This document shows positions 25,616 through 33,855 of a DNA stretch of 53,114 bases, one piece after another. Positions within the stretch are counted from its first letter, which is position 1. Each line of letters begins with the position of its first letter. The notes beneath the pieces are model-generated. The model worked only from the letters and a program-made list of their open reading frames with translations. It searched no databases and was not told the DNA's origin. The translations under genes and the position numbers were made by a program. Source of the DNA: JBBSTY01 sp038235385 (GTDB taxonomy: Bacteria > Actinomycetota > Acidimicrobiia > Acidimicrobiales > Acidimicrobilacustridaceae); assembly GCA_038235385.1 (NCBI GenBank), contig JBBSTY010000007.1, forward strand, positions 1 through 53,114, in the 5' to 3' direction.

Positions 25616-28123
25616 TCAGATGTAGTTCTTGCGCTGCATGATCTGGAACGCGATCCAGCCGGGGAGCACTGGCAGCCAGAACGTGATGGCCCGGAACAGG
25701 AACACGGCGCTGACCGACGACTCGGCGTCCATGCCCAGGCGGATGAGCGTCGCGATGAGGGCGGCCTCGACCGCGCCGACCCCGCCTGGTGTCGGGGCGA
25801 TGATCGCGATCGCCGAGGCGATCAGGTAGGCGACCGCGAGGGAGGGGAGGGGGACGTCGCCGCCGAAGGCCCGCACGGAGCAGTAGAACGCGGCCATGAG
25901 CCCGAGGGTGATGAGCCCCGATCCGCCGAACAGGCCGACGAGCTTTCGGGGGTTGCGGGCCAGGTCGACGATGCCCGTGCGCGCGTCGCGCACGATGGGG
26001 ACGACCCGGGCTCTGATGATCCGTCGGACGGGCGGGATGGCCAGCGCGATCGCGACGATCACGGCCACGATCGCGAGCACGATGAGCGCCACGATGGCGA
26101 CCGAGCTGTCGACGGCGTCGGCGCCATCGACCGTGGACGCGCCGCCTGCGCCGGAGCCGACCCACACGAGGAAGGCGGCGACCAGCGCGACGTGGGCGAC
26201 GAACCCGGCGACGACGTTGAGCCCGACCCCGGCCACGGCCACACCGGCGTCGACGCCGCGCTTCTGCAGGTACCGCGTGTTGAGCGCCATGCCGCCGATC
26301 GACGCGGGGGCGAGGATGTCGACGAACGCGGCGGCCACCTGTGCCCAGAACGACGGGAGGAACGCGATGCGGTTCGGGACCGATCCGTTGAGGGCGAACG
26401 CGGCGCCGATGTAGGTGAGGAACTGGCCGACGATCATCGGCCCCAACCACACCCAGTCGGCCTTGCCGAGGGTGGCGCCGATGTCGCTGATCTCGGCCAG
26501 CCGGGGCAGGAGGGCGTAGAGGGCGATGGCGAAGACGGCGAAGCTCACGAGCGTCCGCGGCCGGAACCGGGCGATCTCCTCGTACTCGACGGTCTCGACC
26601 GAGGTGGCATCTTGGACCTCGCGCTGGAGGTCGGCGAGCAAGCCCTTCTGCTTGGCCATCGCGTCACGCGTGCTGGCGCGCAGCGCGAGCTTCTGCAGGC
26701 GGGGCAGCGCCAGCCGGACCACGTCGTCACCGACGACATCGATCGCCGCCCGGACGGCCCGCTCGGGACCGACCTCGATCGTCGTCGCGCAGAGCAACTC
26801 GGCGACGTCGCTCCGGAGGGCGACGTCGTCGGCCGCCACCTCGGCCCGGCCGAAAGCCACCAGCTGGACCTGGTCGGTCGTCTCGACGGTGCGCTCCATC
26901 TCGAGGTTCACCGCCAGATCGAGATCCGGATCGACCGGGACCGGCCGGATGACCACGTGGTGGAGGTTCAGGTCGCCGTGGGCCACGCCGGCATCGCGGA
27001 GGGCGACGACCTGACGCCAGGTCTGGGCGAGCAGGGCATCGGTGACCCGGTCAGGGCCCCCTCCCGCGAGAGGCTTCCCGATCGGCGCGAACACGAGCGC
27101 CATGCCGCCTCCGTCGAGCGCGAGGATGCGGCGGAGGTCGACGGTCTGAACGCCGCCGTTCGCGGCGGTCTGGCTGGCGAGCGCCTCGTGCTCCACCGAG
27201 TCGCGCAACGACGCGAAGCGGTGCTCGCGGTCCTGATCACGGAGTCGGACCCACCGCCAGTACTGGATCAGCCGGTCGGTCTCGGGCTGATCGGGGGAGA
27301 AGACCTTGAGCACGTGCCCGGCGTTGCCCGCCTCGGTCGTGGCGAACAGCGCGGACCCTCCGGTCCCCGGGCCGACGTACTCGAGTCGATCGACCGGAAC
27401 CCGCACCGCGGCCAGCGCGTCCACCAGTTCGGCGCCGCGCGGCCGGCGGTTCGGTGATCCGCACGCGAGCAGGACGACCGAGCCGACGAGCCAACCGAGC
27501 ATCAGGGCGATGGCGACGTCGTAGGGGGTCTCGACGCCCGACGCGATGCGCGCGAACGCCGTGATGACGATCGGGACGAGCGCCGCCCGGCGCCACCGGG
27601 GGTCGATCCACACGATCAGCACGGTGAGGACCGCCGCCCCGCCGGCGAGGAGCTGCGTGCCCGAGTAGCTGACGCCGCGCAGACGACCCAGCTCGGCGGG
27701 GAGCGCGACGTCGAGTGCGAGCAACCGGCTCACCGCCCACATGGCGACGGCGCCGATCACCGCGGCGGCGACCACCGCGAGGGTCACCCGCAGCCGACGG
27801 ATGGCGATCAGGGCGGCGACGATGGCGATCGCCGCGATCGCGCCCACGTACTGGCTGGCGAGGATCAAGATGGTGGCGAGCGGGTCGGGGACGGTGTCGG
27901 CGAGGTTGCGCAGATCCGTGTCGGCGCCCGAGACGCTCGTCCTCAGCACCGCCGTCGCGAGCAGGGCCAACCCGAACGCGATGGCGGCCGTCACCACCCG
28001 GATCAGCTCGCGACCGGATCGCTCGAAACGGGGGCGCGGTGGCTCGATGATGGTCGCGACGGTGCGTCCGTCGGCGCCGTCGTCAGTCGGCGACGTGACC
28101 TGTGCGTGCTCGGTCGTGCTCAC
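25616..28123 (-). CDS. Large membrane protein: PAP2-like N-terminus, kinase-like domain, UPF0104/MprF-like flippase domain
   Basis: 835 residues in three parts. Residues ~35-225 carry five to six membrane segments ending ARIASGVETPYDVAIALMLGWLVG, which looks like a degenerate PAP2 motif 3 (its His is absent). Residues ~230-500 are soluble and kinase-like, with GVAHGDLNLHHVVI matching the HGDxxxxN catalytic loop and LVAFGRAE at the DFG position (Asp replaced by Ala). Residues ~510-835 hold about eight helices of the lysylphosphatidylglycerol-synthase TM/UPF0104 family (LAPASIGGMALNTRYLQKRG, APTPGGVGAVEAA). It probably moves a lipid or glycolipid across the membrane. Substrate unknown. Confidence 0.8.
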   Translation of the reverse strand: MSTTEHAQVTSPTDDGADGRTVATIIEPPRPRFERSGRELIRVVTAAIAFGLALLATAVLRTSVSGADTDLRNLADTVPDPLATILILASQYVGAIAAIAIVAALIAIRRLRVTLAVVAAAVIGAVAMWAVSRLLALDVALPAELGRLRGVSYSGTQLLAGGAAVLTVLIVWIDPRWRRAALVPIVITAFARIASGVETPYDVAIALMLGWLVGSVVLLACGSPNRRPRGAELVDALAAVRVPVDRLEYVGPGTGGSALFATTEAGNAGHVLKVFSPDQPETDRLIQYWRWVRLRDQDREHRFASLRDSVEHEALASQTAANGGVQTVDLRRILALDGGGMALVFAPIGKPLAGGGPDRVTDALLAQTWRQVVALRDAGVAHGDLNLHHVVIRPVPVDPDLDLAVNLEMERTVETTDQVQLVAFGRAEVAADDVALRSDVAELLCATTIEVGPERAVRAAIDVVGDDVVRLALPRLQKLALRASTRDAMAKQKGLLADLQREVQDATSVETVEYEEIARFRPRTLVSFAVFAIALYALLPRLAEISDIGATLGKADWVWLGPMIVGQFLTYIGAAFALNGSVPNRIAFLPSFWAQVAAAFVDILAPASIGGMALNTRYLQKRGVDAGVAVAGVGLNVVAGFVAHVALVAAFLVWVGSGAGGASTVDGADAVDSSVAIVALIVLAIVAVIVAIALAIPPVRRIIRARVVPIVRDARTGIVDLARNPRKLVGLFGGSGLITLGLMAAFYCSVRAFGGDVPLPSLAVAYLIASAIAIIAPTPGGVGAVEAALIATLIRLGMDAESSVSAVFLFRAITFWLPVLPGWIAFQIMQRKNYI

Positions 28124-28207
28124 GAGGGGCGCGGGGGGATCTCTCGATGCGAGGAAGCGATGACCGAGTCTCGCGCCCGGCGCCGCCCGGGTGCCTCATG
28201 GCAGGGG

Positions 28208-28474
28208 TCAGTGGTGGAGCGACGCGCCGACCATCGCGCCGAAGCCGATGCCGCCGAAGAGACCCACGAAGACCGACGACCCGGCGGCGACGACGACCCC
28301 GGAGCCGCTGACCCACTCGAACAGCGCGAAGGAGATGATGTAGACGATCACGAAACCGGCCAGCCCGCCGAGGACGAGCGCTCGTCCGAGCCCGTCGTCC
28401 TCGCGCTCGTCGATGGCCCGGTCGAGCTCGGGGTCCGCTGCGGCGGGGATGGCGTGGACGAGTGAGTCGGTCAT
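28208..28474 (-). CDS. Small two-helix membrane protein
   Basis: 88 residues: an acidic N-terminus (DPELDRAIDEREDDGLGR) followed by two hydrophobic segments (ALVLGGLAGFVIVYIISFAL; SVFVGLFGGIGFGAMVGA). ATG 28474 overlaps the stop of the TetR regulator (ATGA), so it is coexpressed with it. Function unknown; a small accessory of the exporter or a membrane-stress protein is a guess from position. Confidence 0.75.
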   Translation of the reverse strand: MTDSLVHAIPAAADPELDRAIDEREDDGLGRALVLGGLAGFVIVYIISFALFEWVSGSGVVVAAGSSVFVGLFGGIGFGAMVGASLHH

Positions 28475-29085
28475 GGCAGTGGTCCTCCGGATGCGATGCC
28501 GGCGACGATGACCTGCACGCCGCGTTCGAACGGCTCGTCGGTGACGAACTGCGCGAGCGCGTCGCTCAAGGGGTCGTCGGCGGATGAGATCGGGTGCGGC
28601 TCGATGAGGCCGCGACCGGCTTCGAGGGCGCAGAACCCGATCAGGAAGGTGTGGATGGTGGCGTAGGCGCGGGTGGCGTCGTCCTCGGAGAACCCGGACC
28701 GCATCAGCGCGGTGCGGGCGGCCACGAGCCGCGCCTTCGCGGCGGGGGTCGTGAGCGGTTCGCGCGTGTAGAGGCCGATGATCGCCGGATGGGCGCGGAG
28801 CAGGCCGCGCAACGATGCGACCATGGCCGCCAGGTACTCGTTCCACGGCAGATCGTCGGACGGGAGGGGGAGGGCGCCGATCAGTCGGTCGGCGACGGCC
28901 TCGAGGATGTCGTCCTTGTCGCGGATGTGGCGGTACAGCGCCATCGGGGTCACGTCGAGGTCGGTGGCGAGCTGGCGGATGGTGAGGTCGTCGAGCGCAC
29001 CGGTGGCCGCGTAGCCCGAGGCGGTGCGGACGATCTCGTCTCGGCTCAGCGCCGGTGCATCGGTGGTGAAGCGGGTGGCGCTCAC
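28471..29085 (-). CDS. TetR-family regulator with tetracycline-repressor-like C-terminal domain
   Basis: 204 residues from GTG 29085. The helix-turn-helix is LTIRQLATDLDVTPMALYRHIRDKDDIL (about residues 35-62). The following WNEYLAAMVASLRGLLRAHPAI matches the TetR_C ligand-binding domain. The frame is open further upstream, but that part overlaps a palindrome and lacks protein character. The gene is divergent from a three-gene exporter, the classic arrangement of a drug-responsive repressor. Confidence 0.87.
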   Translation of the reverse strand: MSATRFTTDAPALSRDEIVRTASGYAATGALDDLTIRQLATDLDVTPMALYRHIRDKDDILEAVADRLIGALPLPSDDLPWNEYLAAMVASLRGLLRAHPAIIGLYTREPLTTPAAKARLVAARTALMRSGFSEDDATRAYATIHTFLIGFCALEAGRGLIEPHPISSADDPLSDALAQFVTDEPFERGVQVIVAGIASGGPLP

Positions 29086-29136
29086 GTCAGGACGACCGAA
29101 CGGTGGGCGCAGCAGGGGGCGGAGGACGCACGATGG

Positions 29137-29158
29137 CAGTGTATACACGTACACAGTG
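29137..29158. promoter_or_regulatory. Palindromic operator candidate for the divergent TetR/exporter pair
   Basis: A 22-bp imperfect palindrome (CAGTGTATAC...GTACACAGTG type) containing the perfect 10-bp palindrome GTGTATACAC (29139-29148). It lies between the TetR start (29085) and the exporter start (29226) and stands out as A/T-rich. Position and symmetry fit a TetR operator. Confidence 0.55.
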
Positions 29159-29225
29159 TCGGCGTAGACGCCGGTATCGGGGAAAGGCCGGGGATCGACC
29201 CGGTCACACCGGTAGCGTCCGGCGG

Positions 29226-30167
29226 GTGGATGCCATGGCCGGGGGACCGATGATCTCGGCGCGTCAGCTCACCAAGGTGTTCGACGGCCACGTGGCGGTG
29301 GACGGGATCGACGTCGAGGTCCAGCCCGGCGAGTGCTTCGGGTTCCTCGGGCCGAACGGTGCGGGCAAGAGCTCGACCATGCGGATGATCGCGTGCGTGT
29401 CCCCGTCGAGCGGGGGCGCGCTCCGGGTCCTCGGCCTCGACCCCGCGGCCGACGGTCCCGCCATCCGCGCCCGGCTCGGTGTCGTCCCCCAGGAGGACAA
29501 CCTCGACCTGGAGCTGAGCGTCTGGGACAACCTCATCATCTACGGCCGGTACTTCGGGTTGCCACGGGCCCAGCTCCGCGGGCGGGCGACGGCGCTGCTG
29601 GAGTTCGTGCAGCTCACCGATCGGGCCGACGGAAAGGTCGATCCGCTGTCGGGCGGGATGAAGCGGCGGCTCACCATCGCTCGGGCGCTCATGAACGACC
29701 CCGAGCTGCTCCTGCTCGACGAACCGACCACCGGACTGGACCCGCAGGCCCGTCACCTCGTCTGGGAGCGGCTGTTCCAGCTCAAGAACCAGGGCGTCAC
29801 GATCGTGCTCACCACCCACTACATGGACGAGGCCGAACAGCTCTGCGACCGGCTCGTGATCATGGACGAGGGCACCATCGCCGCCGAGGGATCACCCCGC
29901 TCGCTCATCGAGCGCCACGCGCCCCGCGAGGTCGTGGAGATGCGCTTCCCCGACGAGACCGAGCGGTTGGCGGCCCTCGACGTCGTCACGCGCCACGGCG
30001 GTCGGGTCGAGGCGCTCGCCGAGCGGATCCTGATCTACACCGACGACGGCGACGCCCACGTCGCCCGGCTGGCCGCGGACGGCGTCCGGCCCGATCGGGT
30101 CCTCGTGCGGCGCAGCTCGCTCGAGGACGTCTTCCTGATCCTCACCGGTCGGACGCTGGACGACTGA
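29226..30167 (+). CDS. DrrA-type ABC exporter ATP-binding protein
   Basis: A 313-residue ATPase of the daunorubicin-resistance family. Walker A is GPNGAGKSS, the Q-loop is in VVPQEDNLD, signature LSGGMKRRL, Walker B LLLLDEPTTGLD, and switch His in TTHYMDEAEQL. The C-terminal ~90 residues are the usual DrrA regulatory extension ending SLEDVFLILTGRTL. GTG 29226 is chosen because TAGCGT (29213-29218) is 7 nt upstream; ATG 29235 and 29250 are alternatives. It couples to the first permease (TGATG). Confidence 0.92.
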   Translation: MDAMAGGPMISARQLTKVFDGHVAVDGIDVEVQPGECFGFLGPNGAGKSSTMRMIACVSPSSGGALRVLGLDPAADGPAIRARLGVVPQEDNLDLELSVWDNLIIYGRYFGLPRAQLRGRATALLEFVQLTDRADGKVDPLSGGMKRRLTIARALMNDPELLLLDEPTTGLDPQARHLVWERLFQLKNQGVTIVLTTHYMDEAEQLCDRLVIMDEGTIAAEGSPRSLIERHAPREVVEMRFPDETERLAALDVVTRHGGRVEALAERILIYTDDGDAHVARLAADGVRPDRVLVRRSSLEDVFLILTGRTLDD

Positions 30168-30964
30168 TGGCGGCGATCACCAGCACCGTGCGCCGGTCGG
30201 GCCTGCTCCGCGTCGTCGAGCGCGAGGCACAGATCTACCGTCGCCTCTGGCGAAGCTCGGTCTTCACCTACTTCGTCGGCCCCGCCCTCTACCTCGCGGC
30301 GAGGGGACTCGGCCTCGGGGGCCTCATCGAGGCCAACGGCTCCTTCGCCAGCGACGTCACCTACCTGCAGTTCGTCGCGCCCGGGCTCCTCGCGGCCACG
30401 GTGATGCAGTCGGCGGCGGCCGATTCGCTCTGGCCGGTCATGGGTGGGATGAAGTGGATGCGCTCGTTCCACTCCATGGCGGCCACTCCGCTCACGCCGG
30501 CCCAGATCCTGGCCGGCGAACTGTGCTGGAGCTCGATCCGCGTGGCGCTCTCGGCCACGATCTTCCTCCTCGTGGCCGGGGTGCTCGGCGCGCTCGCCTC
30601 GCCCTGGGCGGTGCTCGCCGTGCCCGCTGCCGTCCTCACGGCGCTGGCGTTCTCGGCCCCGATCAGCGCGTTCAGCGCGACGCAGGAATCCGACACCCGG
30701 TTCCCGCTCGTGATGCGGTTCGTGATCCTGCCGCTCTTCCTCTTCTCGGGGACGTTCTTCCCGCTGTCGGACCTCCCGGCCTGGATCCAGGCGGCGATGT
30801 GGCTGTCGCCGCTGTGGCACGGCGTCGAGCTCTGCCGGGCCGCCACGACCGGCCACGTCGTGTCCGCGGTCGCCGTGGTGGGCCACGTCGTCGTGCTCGC
30901 CGCGTTCGTCGTCGGGGGCTTCCGCTGGGGCGCGCGGGCGTTCCGCACGAGGCTGGCGGCGTGA
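30167..30964 (+). CDS. ABC-2-type exporter permease (first)
   Basis: 265 residues with six hydrophobic segments, the normal ABC-2 permease layout. Typical marks are FVAPGLLAATVMQSAAADS, and the fourth/fifth-helix loop FLFSGTFFPLSDLPAWIQ, a pattern shared by DrrB-like permeases. ATG 30167 overlaps the ATPase stop and its own stop overlaps the next GTG (GTGA). With the second permease it forms a heterodimeric pore for a lipophilic drug or a lipid-like compound; the substrate is unknown. Confidence 0.9.
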   Translation: MAAITSTVRRSGLLRVVEREAQIYRRLWRSSVFTYFVGPALYLAARGLGLGGLIEANGSFASDVTYLQFVAPGLLAATVMQSAAADSLWPVMGGMKWMRSFHSMAATPLTPAQILAGELCWSSIRVALSATIFLLVAGVLGALASPWAVLAVPAAVLTALAFSAPISAFSATQESDTRFPLVMRFVILPLFLFSGTFFPLSDLPAWIQAAMWLSPLWHGVELCRAATTGHVVSAVAVVGHVVVLAAFVVGGFRWGARAFRTRLAA

Positions 30965-31794
30965 CCGCCGCCGAGGCCGGGGCGCCGTCGGTCCCACGAT
31001 GGTCGTGGCTGGTGCCCGGCGACGCGCTGCGGCGGGCCCTCCCGCTCCGGCTCGTCGAGCGCAACATCGTCGCGTGGCGCGGGATGTGGCTGATCCTGGT
31101 GTCGGTGTTCGTCGAGCCCGTGCTGTTCCTGGCCTCGATCGGCATCGGCGTCGGCGCGCTGGTCGGTGACGTCGAGGGTCCCGGCGGCGCCATGGTCCCG
31201 TACCGGTCGTTCGTGGCCGCCGGGCTGCTGGCGACGGCGGCGATGATGGGTCCGGTCTTCGACTGCACGTTCAACTTCTTCGTGAAGCTCAAGTACTTCC
31301 GCATCTACGACGCGGTGCTGGCCACGCCGATGGGACCGAGCGACGTCGCTCGGGGCGAGCTGGTGTGGTCGCTCATTCGCGCGACCCTCTACGCCGTCGC
31401 GTTTCTCGCCGTCATGCTTGTGATGGGGCTCGTGTCGTCGTGGTGGGCGATCCTGGCGGTTCCCGCATCCCTGCTGATCGGCTTCGCCTTCGCCGGCGCC
31501 GCGCTCGCCGCGGCCAGCTTCATGCGATCGTTCATGGACTTCGACATCGTCAACGTGGCGATCGTCCCGATGTTCTTGTTCTCGGCGACGTTCTTTCCGC
31601 TCTCGCGCTACCCCACCGTCGTGCAGTGGATCGTGCAGGTCACGCCGCTGTACCAGGGCGTGGCCCTCGAGCGCGGCCTGGTGTTCGGCGAGCTCAGCTG
31701 GACCATGGGCCTCAACGTGGCCTACCTGGCGGTGATGGGCGCGATCGGTGTGCGGGTCGCCGGACGCCGCCTGCGCGTGCTGCTGCAGCCCTGA
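30961..31794 (+). CDS. ABC-2-type exporter permease (second)
   Basis: 277 residues with about six membrane segments. FVAAGLLATAAMMGPVFDC, the pair LKYFRIYDAVLATPMGPSDV and FLFSATFFPLSRYPTVVQWI mirror the first permease, so the two are diverged paralogues. GTG 30961 overlaps the preceding stop (GTGA). It is the last gene of the exporter operon and convergent with the secreted-protein gene. Confidence 0.9.
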   Translation: MTAAEAGAPSVPRWSWLVPGDALRRALPLRLVERNIVAWRGMWLILVSVFVEPVLFLASIGIGVGALVGDVEGPGGAMVPYRSFVAAGLLATAAMMGPVFDCTFNFFVKLKYFRIYDAVLATPMGPSDVARGELVWSLIRATLYAVAFLAVMLVMGLVSSWWAILAVPASLLIGFAFAGAALAAASFMRSFMDFDIVNVAIVPMFLFSATFFPLSRYPTVVQWIVQVTPLYQGVALERGLVFGELSWTMGLNVAYLAVMGAIGVRVAGRRLRVLLQP

Positions 31795-31834
31795 GCGGGC
31801 CCCTCGTCAGCGACGCCGGACCACGTGACCCGGA

Positions 31835-32692
31835 TCAGGTGCTGGCGATGTCCCAGTGGACCCGGTAGGTGGCACCGTCGCCGCTGTAGTCGATGTCGAG
31901 CGGGCCGTTGCGCAACGAACCACCCACCACCGAATCGGGGAGTCCCGTGCCCAGCTTGGCGTCGACGAGGTCCTGGAGCTCGTTGGTCACGGCGACGCGG
32001 AAGATCACCTTGAAGTCGATCACGTCGTCGGGGTCGCCGAACGAGCTGAACCAGATCCCGACGCCCCGCCAGAACGACGGTTCGGCCGCCGCCTGGATGG
32101 AGGCAGCGGCGCCGGCGAGGCGATCGGCGGCGGTGTCGCCGTCGACGATCTCGGCGAACGAGAGCGTCTCGATCTGCGTGCGCAGCTGGAGGTCGAGCTC
32201 AGCGGCGACGTCGTCCATGATCGAGTTGATCGCGCTCCACGGGCTGGCATCGCTCTCCATGGCCACCGTCACCGCCCCGATGATCTCGGGAGATCCCCCG
32301 TCGAGGATCTGGCCGAGGTCGGCGTAGTGCACGTCCGGGTACGACGCCAGACCCATGGCGTCGGGGATCGTCGCGGTGTCGCCATCGTGGATGTGCTGGC
32401 CGACCTCCTGGAGGTTCCCGAGGTAGTGCACCTGGGTGGAGCCGACGATGCCCGGGGTCACCCGGAACTGGATCACCGCGAGGTAGGGCTCGTCGCCGTT
32501 GGAGTACCAGGCATCCTCCTGGGCATCGATGGCGGTCAACGTCTGGCCGTCGATGGTGGCGTCGCACGCCACCGTGGCCAGGACGAGCCCGGCGGCGACG
32601 GCGATCCCGCCGACGCGCCGGCGACGCCTTCTGGTGCCGGTGCGATCGGCGATCGATGGGGCGGTGGTCGATGGGGCGGTGCGGGTCGACAT
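31835..32692 (-). CDS. Exported hypothetical protein, possible lipoprotein
   Basis: 285 residues. A basic N-region (RRRRRR) precedes a hydrophobic stretch (GGIAVAAGLVLATVACDA); the Cys could be lipidated, although the -3 residue is not a standard lipobox residue. The mature part is acidic, with PYLAVIQFRVTPG, a long Asp/Ala-rich helix region and a final YRVHWDIAST. I recognise no family. The CRP-like site 17-32 bp upstream of the start suggests cAMP control. Confidence 0.7.
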   Translation of the reverse strand: MSTRTAPSTTAPSIADRTGTRRRRRRVGGIAVAAGLVLATVACDATIDGQTLTAIDAQEDAWYSNGDEPYLAVIQFRVTPGIVGSTQVHYLGNLQEVGQHIHDGDTATIPDAMGLASYPDVHYADLGQILDGGSPEIIGAVTVAMESDASPWSAINSIMDDVAAELDLQLRTQIETLSFAEIVDGDTAADRLAGAAASIQAAAEPSFWRGVGIWFSSFGDPDDVIDFKVIFRVAVTNELQDLVDAKLGTGLPDSVVGGSLRNGPLDIDYSGDGATYRVHWDIAST

Positions 32693-32708
32693 CGGTGGCT
32701 CCCAGCTC

Positions 32709-32724
32709 TGTGGCGTGCGTCACA
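32709..32724. promoter_or_regulatory. CRP-like (cAMP receptor protein) binding site
   Basis: TGTGG-CGTGCG-TCACA is a near-perfect match to the bacterial CRP consensus TGTGA-N6-TCACA used in E. coli and mycobacteria. It lies in the divergent region between the exported protein (start 32692) and the cAMP-binding acetyltransferase (start 32842). Confidence 0.6.
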
Positions 32725-32841
32725 CCGTAGTGGAAACTGAGCAACGCTCGCTGTTCTGGTCGGTCCGATCCCCATCGGCGGTCCCGGTAAGCTCGCAGGG
32801 ACGGCGATGGCTCGATTCGCCAGCCGAGCGGAAGGAACGCC

Positions 32842-33846
32842 GTGACCGACTCGCCGCTTGCGTCGCTCGACCTCCTCGGGGAGTGCCGTCCCGACGAGCT
32901 GGCGTCGTTGCGTGAGCGGTTGGACGAGCGGAACCTCGGTGCCGGCGAGGTCCTGATGCATCAGGGCGACCGGGGCGACATCTTCGCGCTCGTGGTGGAC
33001 GGCGAGGCGGTGGTCGAGCGCGAGGTCGATGGCACCACCGAGCAGATCGCCGTCGCGGCGCCCGGTTCGATCGTGGGCGAGCTCGCCCTGTTGCTCCACC
33101 AGGAGCGGACCGCGACGGTGCGGGCCACGCGCGACACCACCGTCGCCGTGGGCGACGCCGACGACCTCGAGCACCTGGTCGGGCTGACGGGCGTGCACCA
33201 GCGGATGGAACGTCTGGCGAGCCGTCGTCTGGCCGAAGCGGTGCGCCTGACCCCGATCGGCTTGCGCGACGGCACCGAGGTCGTGCTGCGACCGCTGTTG
33301 CCCGGCGACCGGAGCGCGTACCGGTCGGCCATCGGCGCGTTGTCGGCCGACTCGCTGCGGCGGCGGTTCCTGAGCGGTGGTCGACCCAGCTCGCGCATGA
33401 TCGACTACCTGGTCGACATCGACTACGTCGACCACTTCGCCTGGGTGGTGCAGGACCCCGAGCACCTCGACGAGGTGCTCGGAACGTCGCGGGTCGTGCG
33501 GCTGGCCCGCGACCGCGACCGCGCCGAGGTGGCGTTCGAGGTCAGCGACGACCACCAGTGCCGCGGCATCGCGACCGCGCTGCTCGGCGCCATCGGCGTG
33601 GCGGCCTCGGCGGCCGCCATCGAGGTCCTCGTCGCAACCGTGCTCATCGACAACCTCGCCATGCGAGCGGTGTTCGACAAGATCGGAGCGAGCGCGTCGT
33701 TCGCCGATCCGGGCGAGATCCACCTGGAGATGGCCCCGGACGCCGCGGCTGCGCTGCTGGAGCCCGGTCGACGCGACGAGATCGATCGGGCGGTCCGCGA
33801 CATCGTCACCGCCGCCGGTCTCGCGTTGACCCACGGCGGTCGCTGA
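32842..33846 (+). CDS. Cyclic-nucleotide-binding GNAT protein lysine acetyltransferase (Pat-like)
   Basis: 334 residues, nearly the same length as mycobacterial Pat (Rv0998/MSMEG_5458). An N-terminal cyclic-nucleotide-binding domain (about 15-125) has the phosphate-binding cassette VGELALLLHQERTATV (Glu80, Arg89). A GNAT domain follows (about 140-310): VVLRPLLPGDR, RRRFLSGGRP, DYVDHFAWVV, and AEVAFEVSDDHQCRGIATAL, where Glu229 aligns with the catalytic Glu of Pat. In mycobacteria cAMP relieves autoinhibition and the enzyme acetylates acyl-CoA synthetases; two AMP-forming synthetases occur in this window. GTG and upstream starts were rejected as the domain begins right after this start. Confidence 0.9.
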   Translation: MTDSPLASLDLLGECRPDELASLRERLDERNLGAGEVLMHQGDRGDIFALVVDGEAVVEREVDGTTEQIAVAAPGSIVGELALLLHQERTATVRATRDTTVAVGDADDLEHLVGLTGVHQRMERLASRRLAEAVRLTPIGLRDGTEVVLRPLLPGDRSAYRSAIGALSADSLRRRFLSGGRPSSRMIDYLVDIDYVDHFAWVVQDPEHLDEVLGTSRVVRLARDRDRAEVAFEVSDDHQCRGIATALLGAIGVAASAAAIEVLVATVLIDNLAMRAVFDKIGASASFADPGEIHLEMAPDAAAALLEPGRRDEIDRAVRDIVTAAGLALTHGGR

Positions 33847-33855
33847 CGGCAGACG

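Noticed and set aside
20970..25625. A very long plus-strand open frame (1551 codons) opposite the YdeP and cfa genes
   Set aside because: It is a GC-skew shadow: low-complexity Arg/Glu/Gly/His composition, no family motifs, while the minus strand carries well-conserved enzymes.
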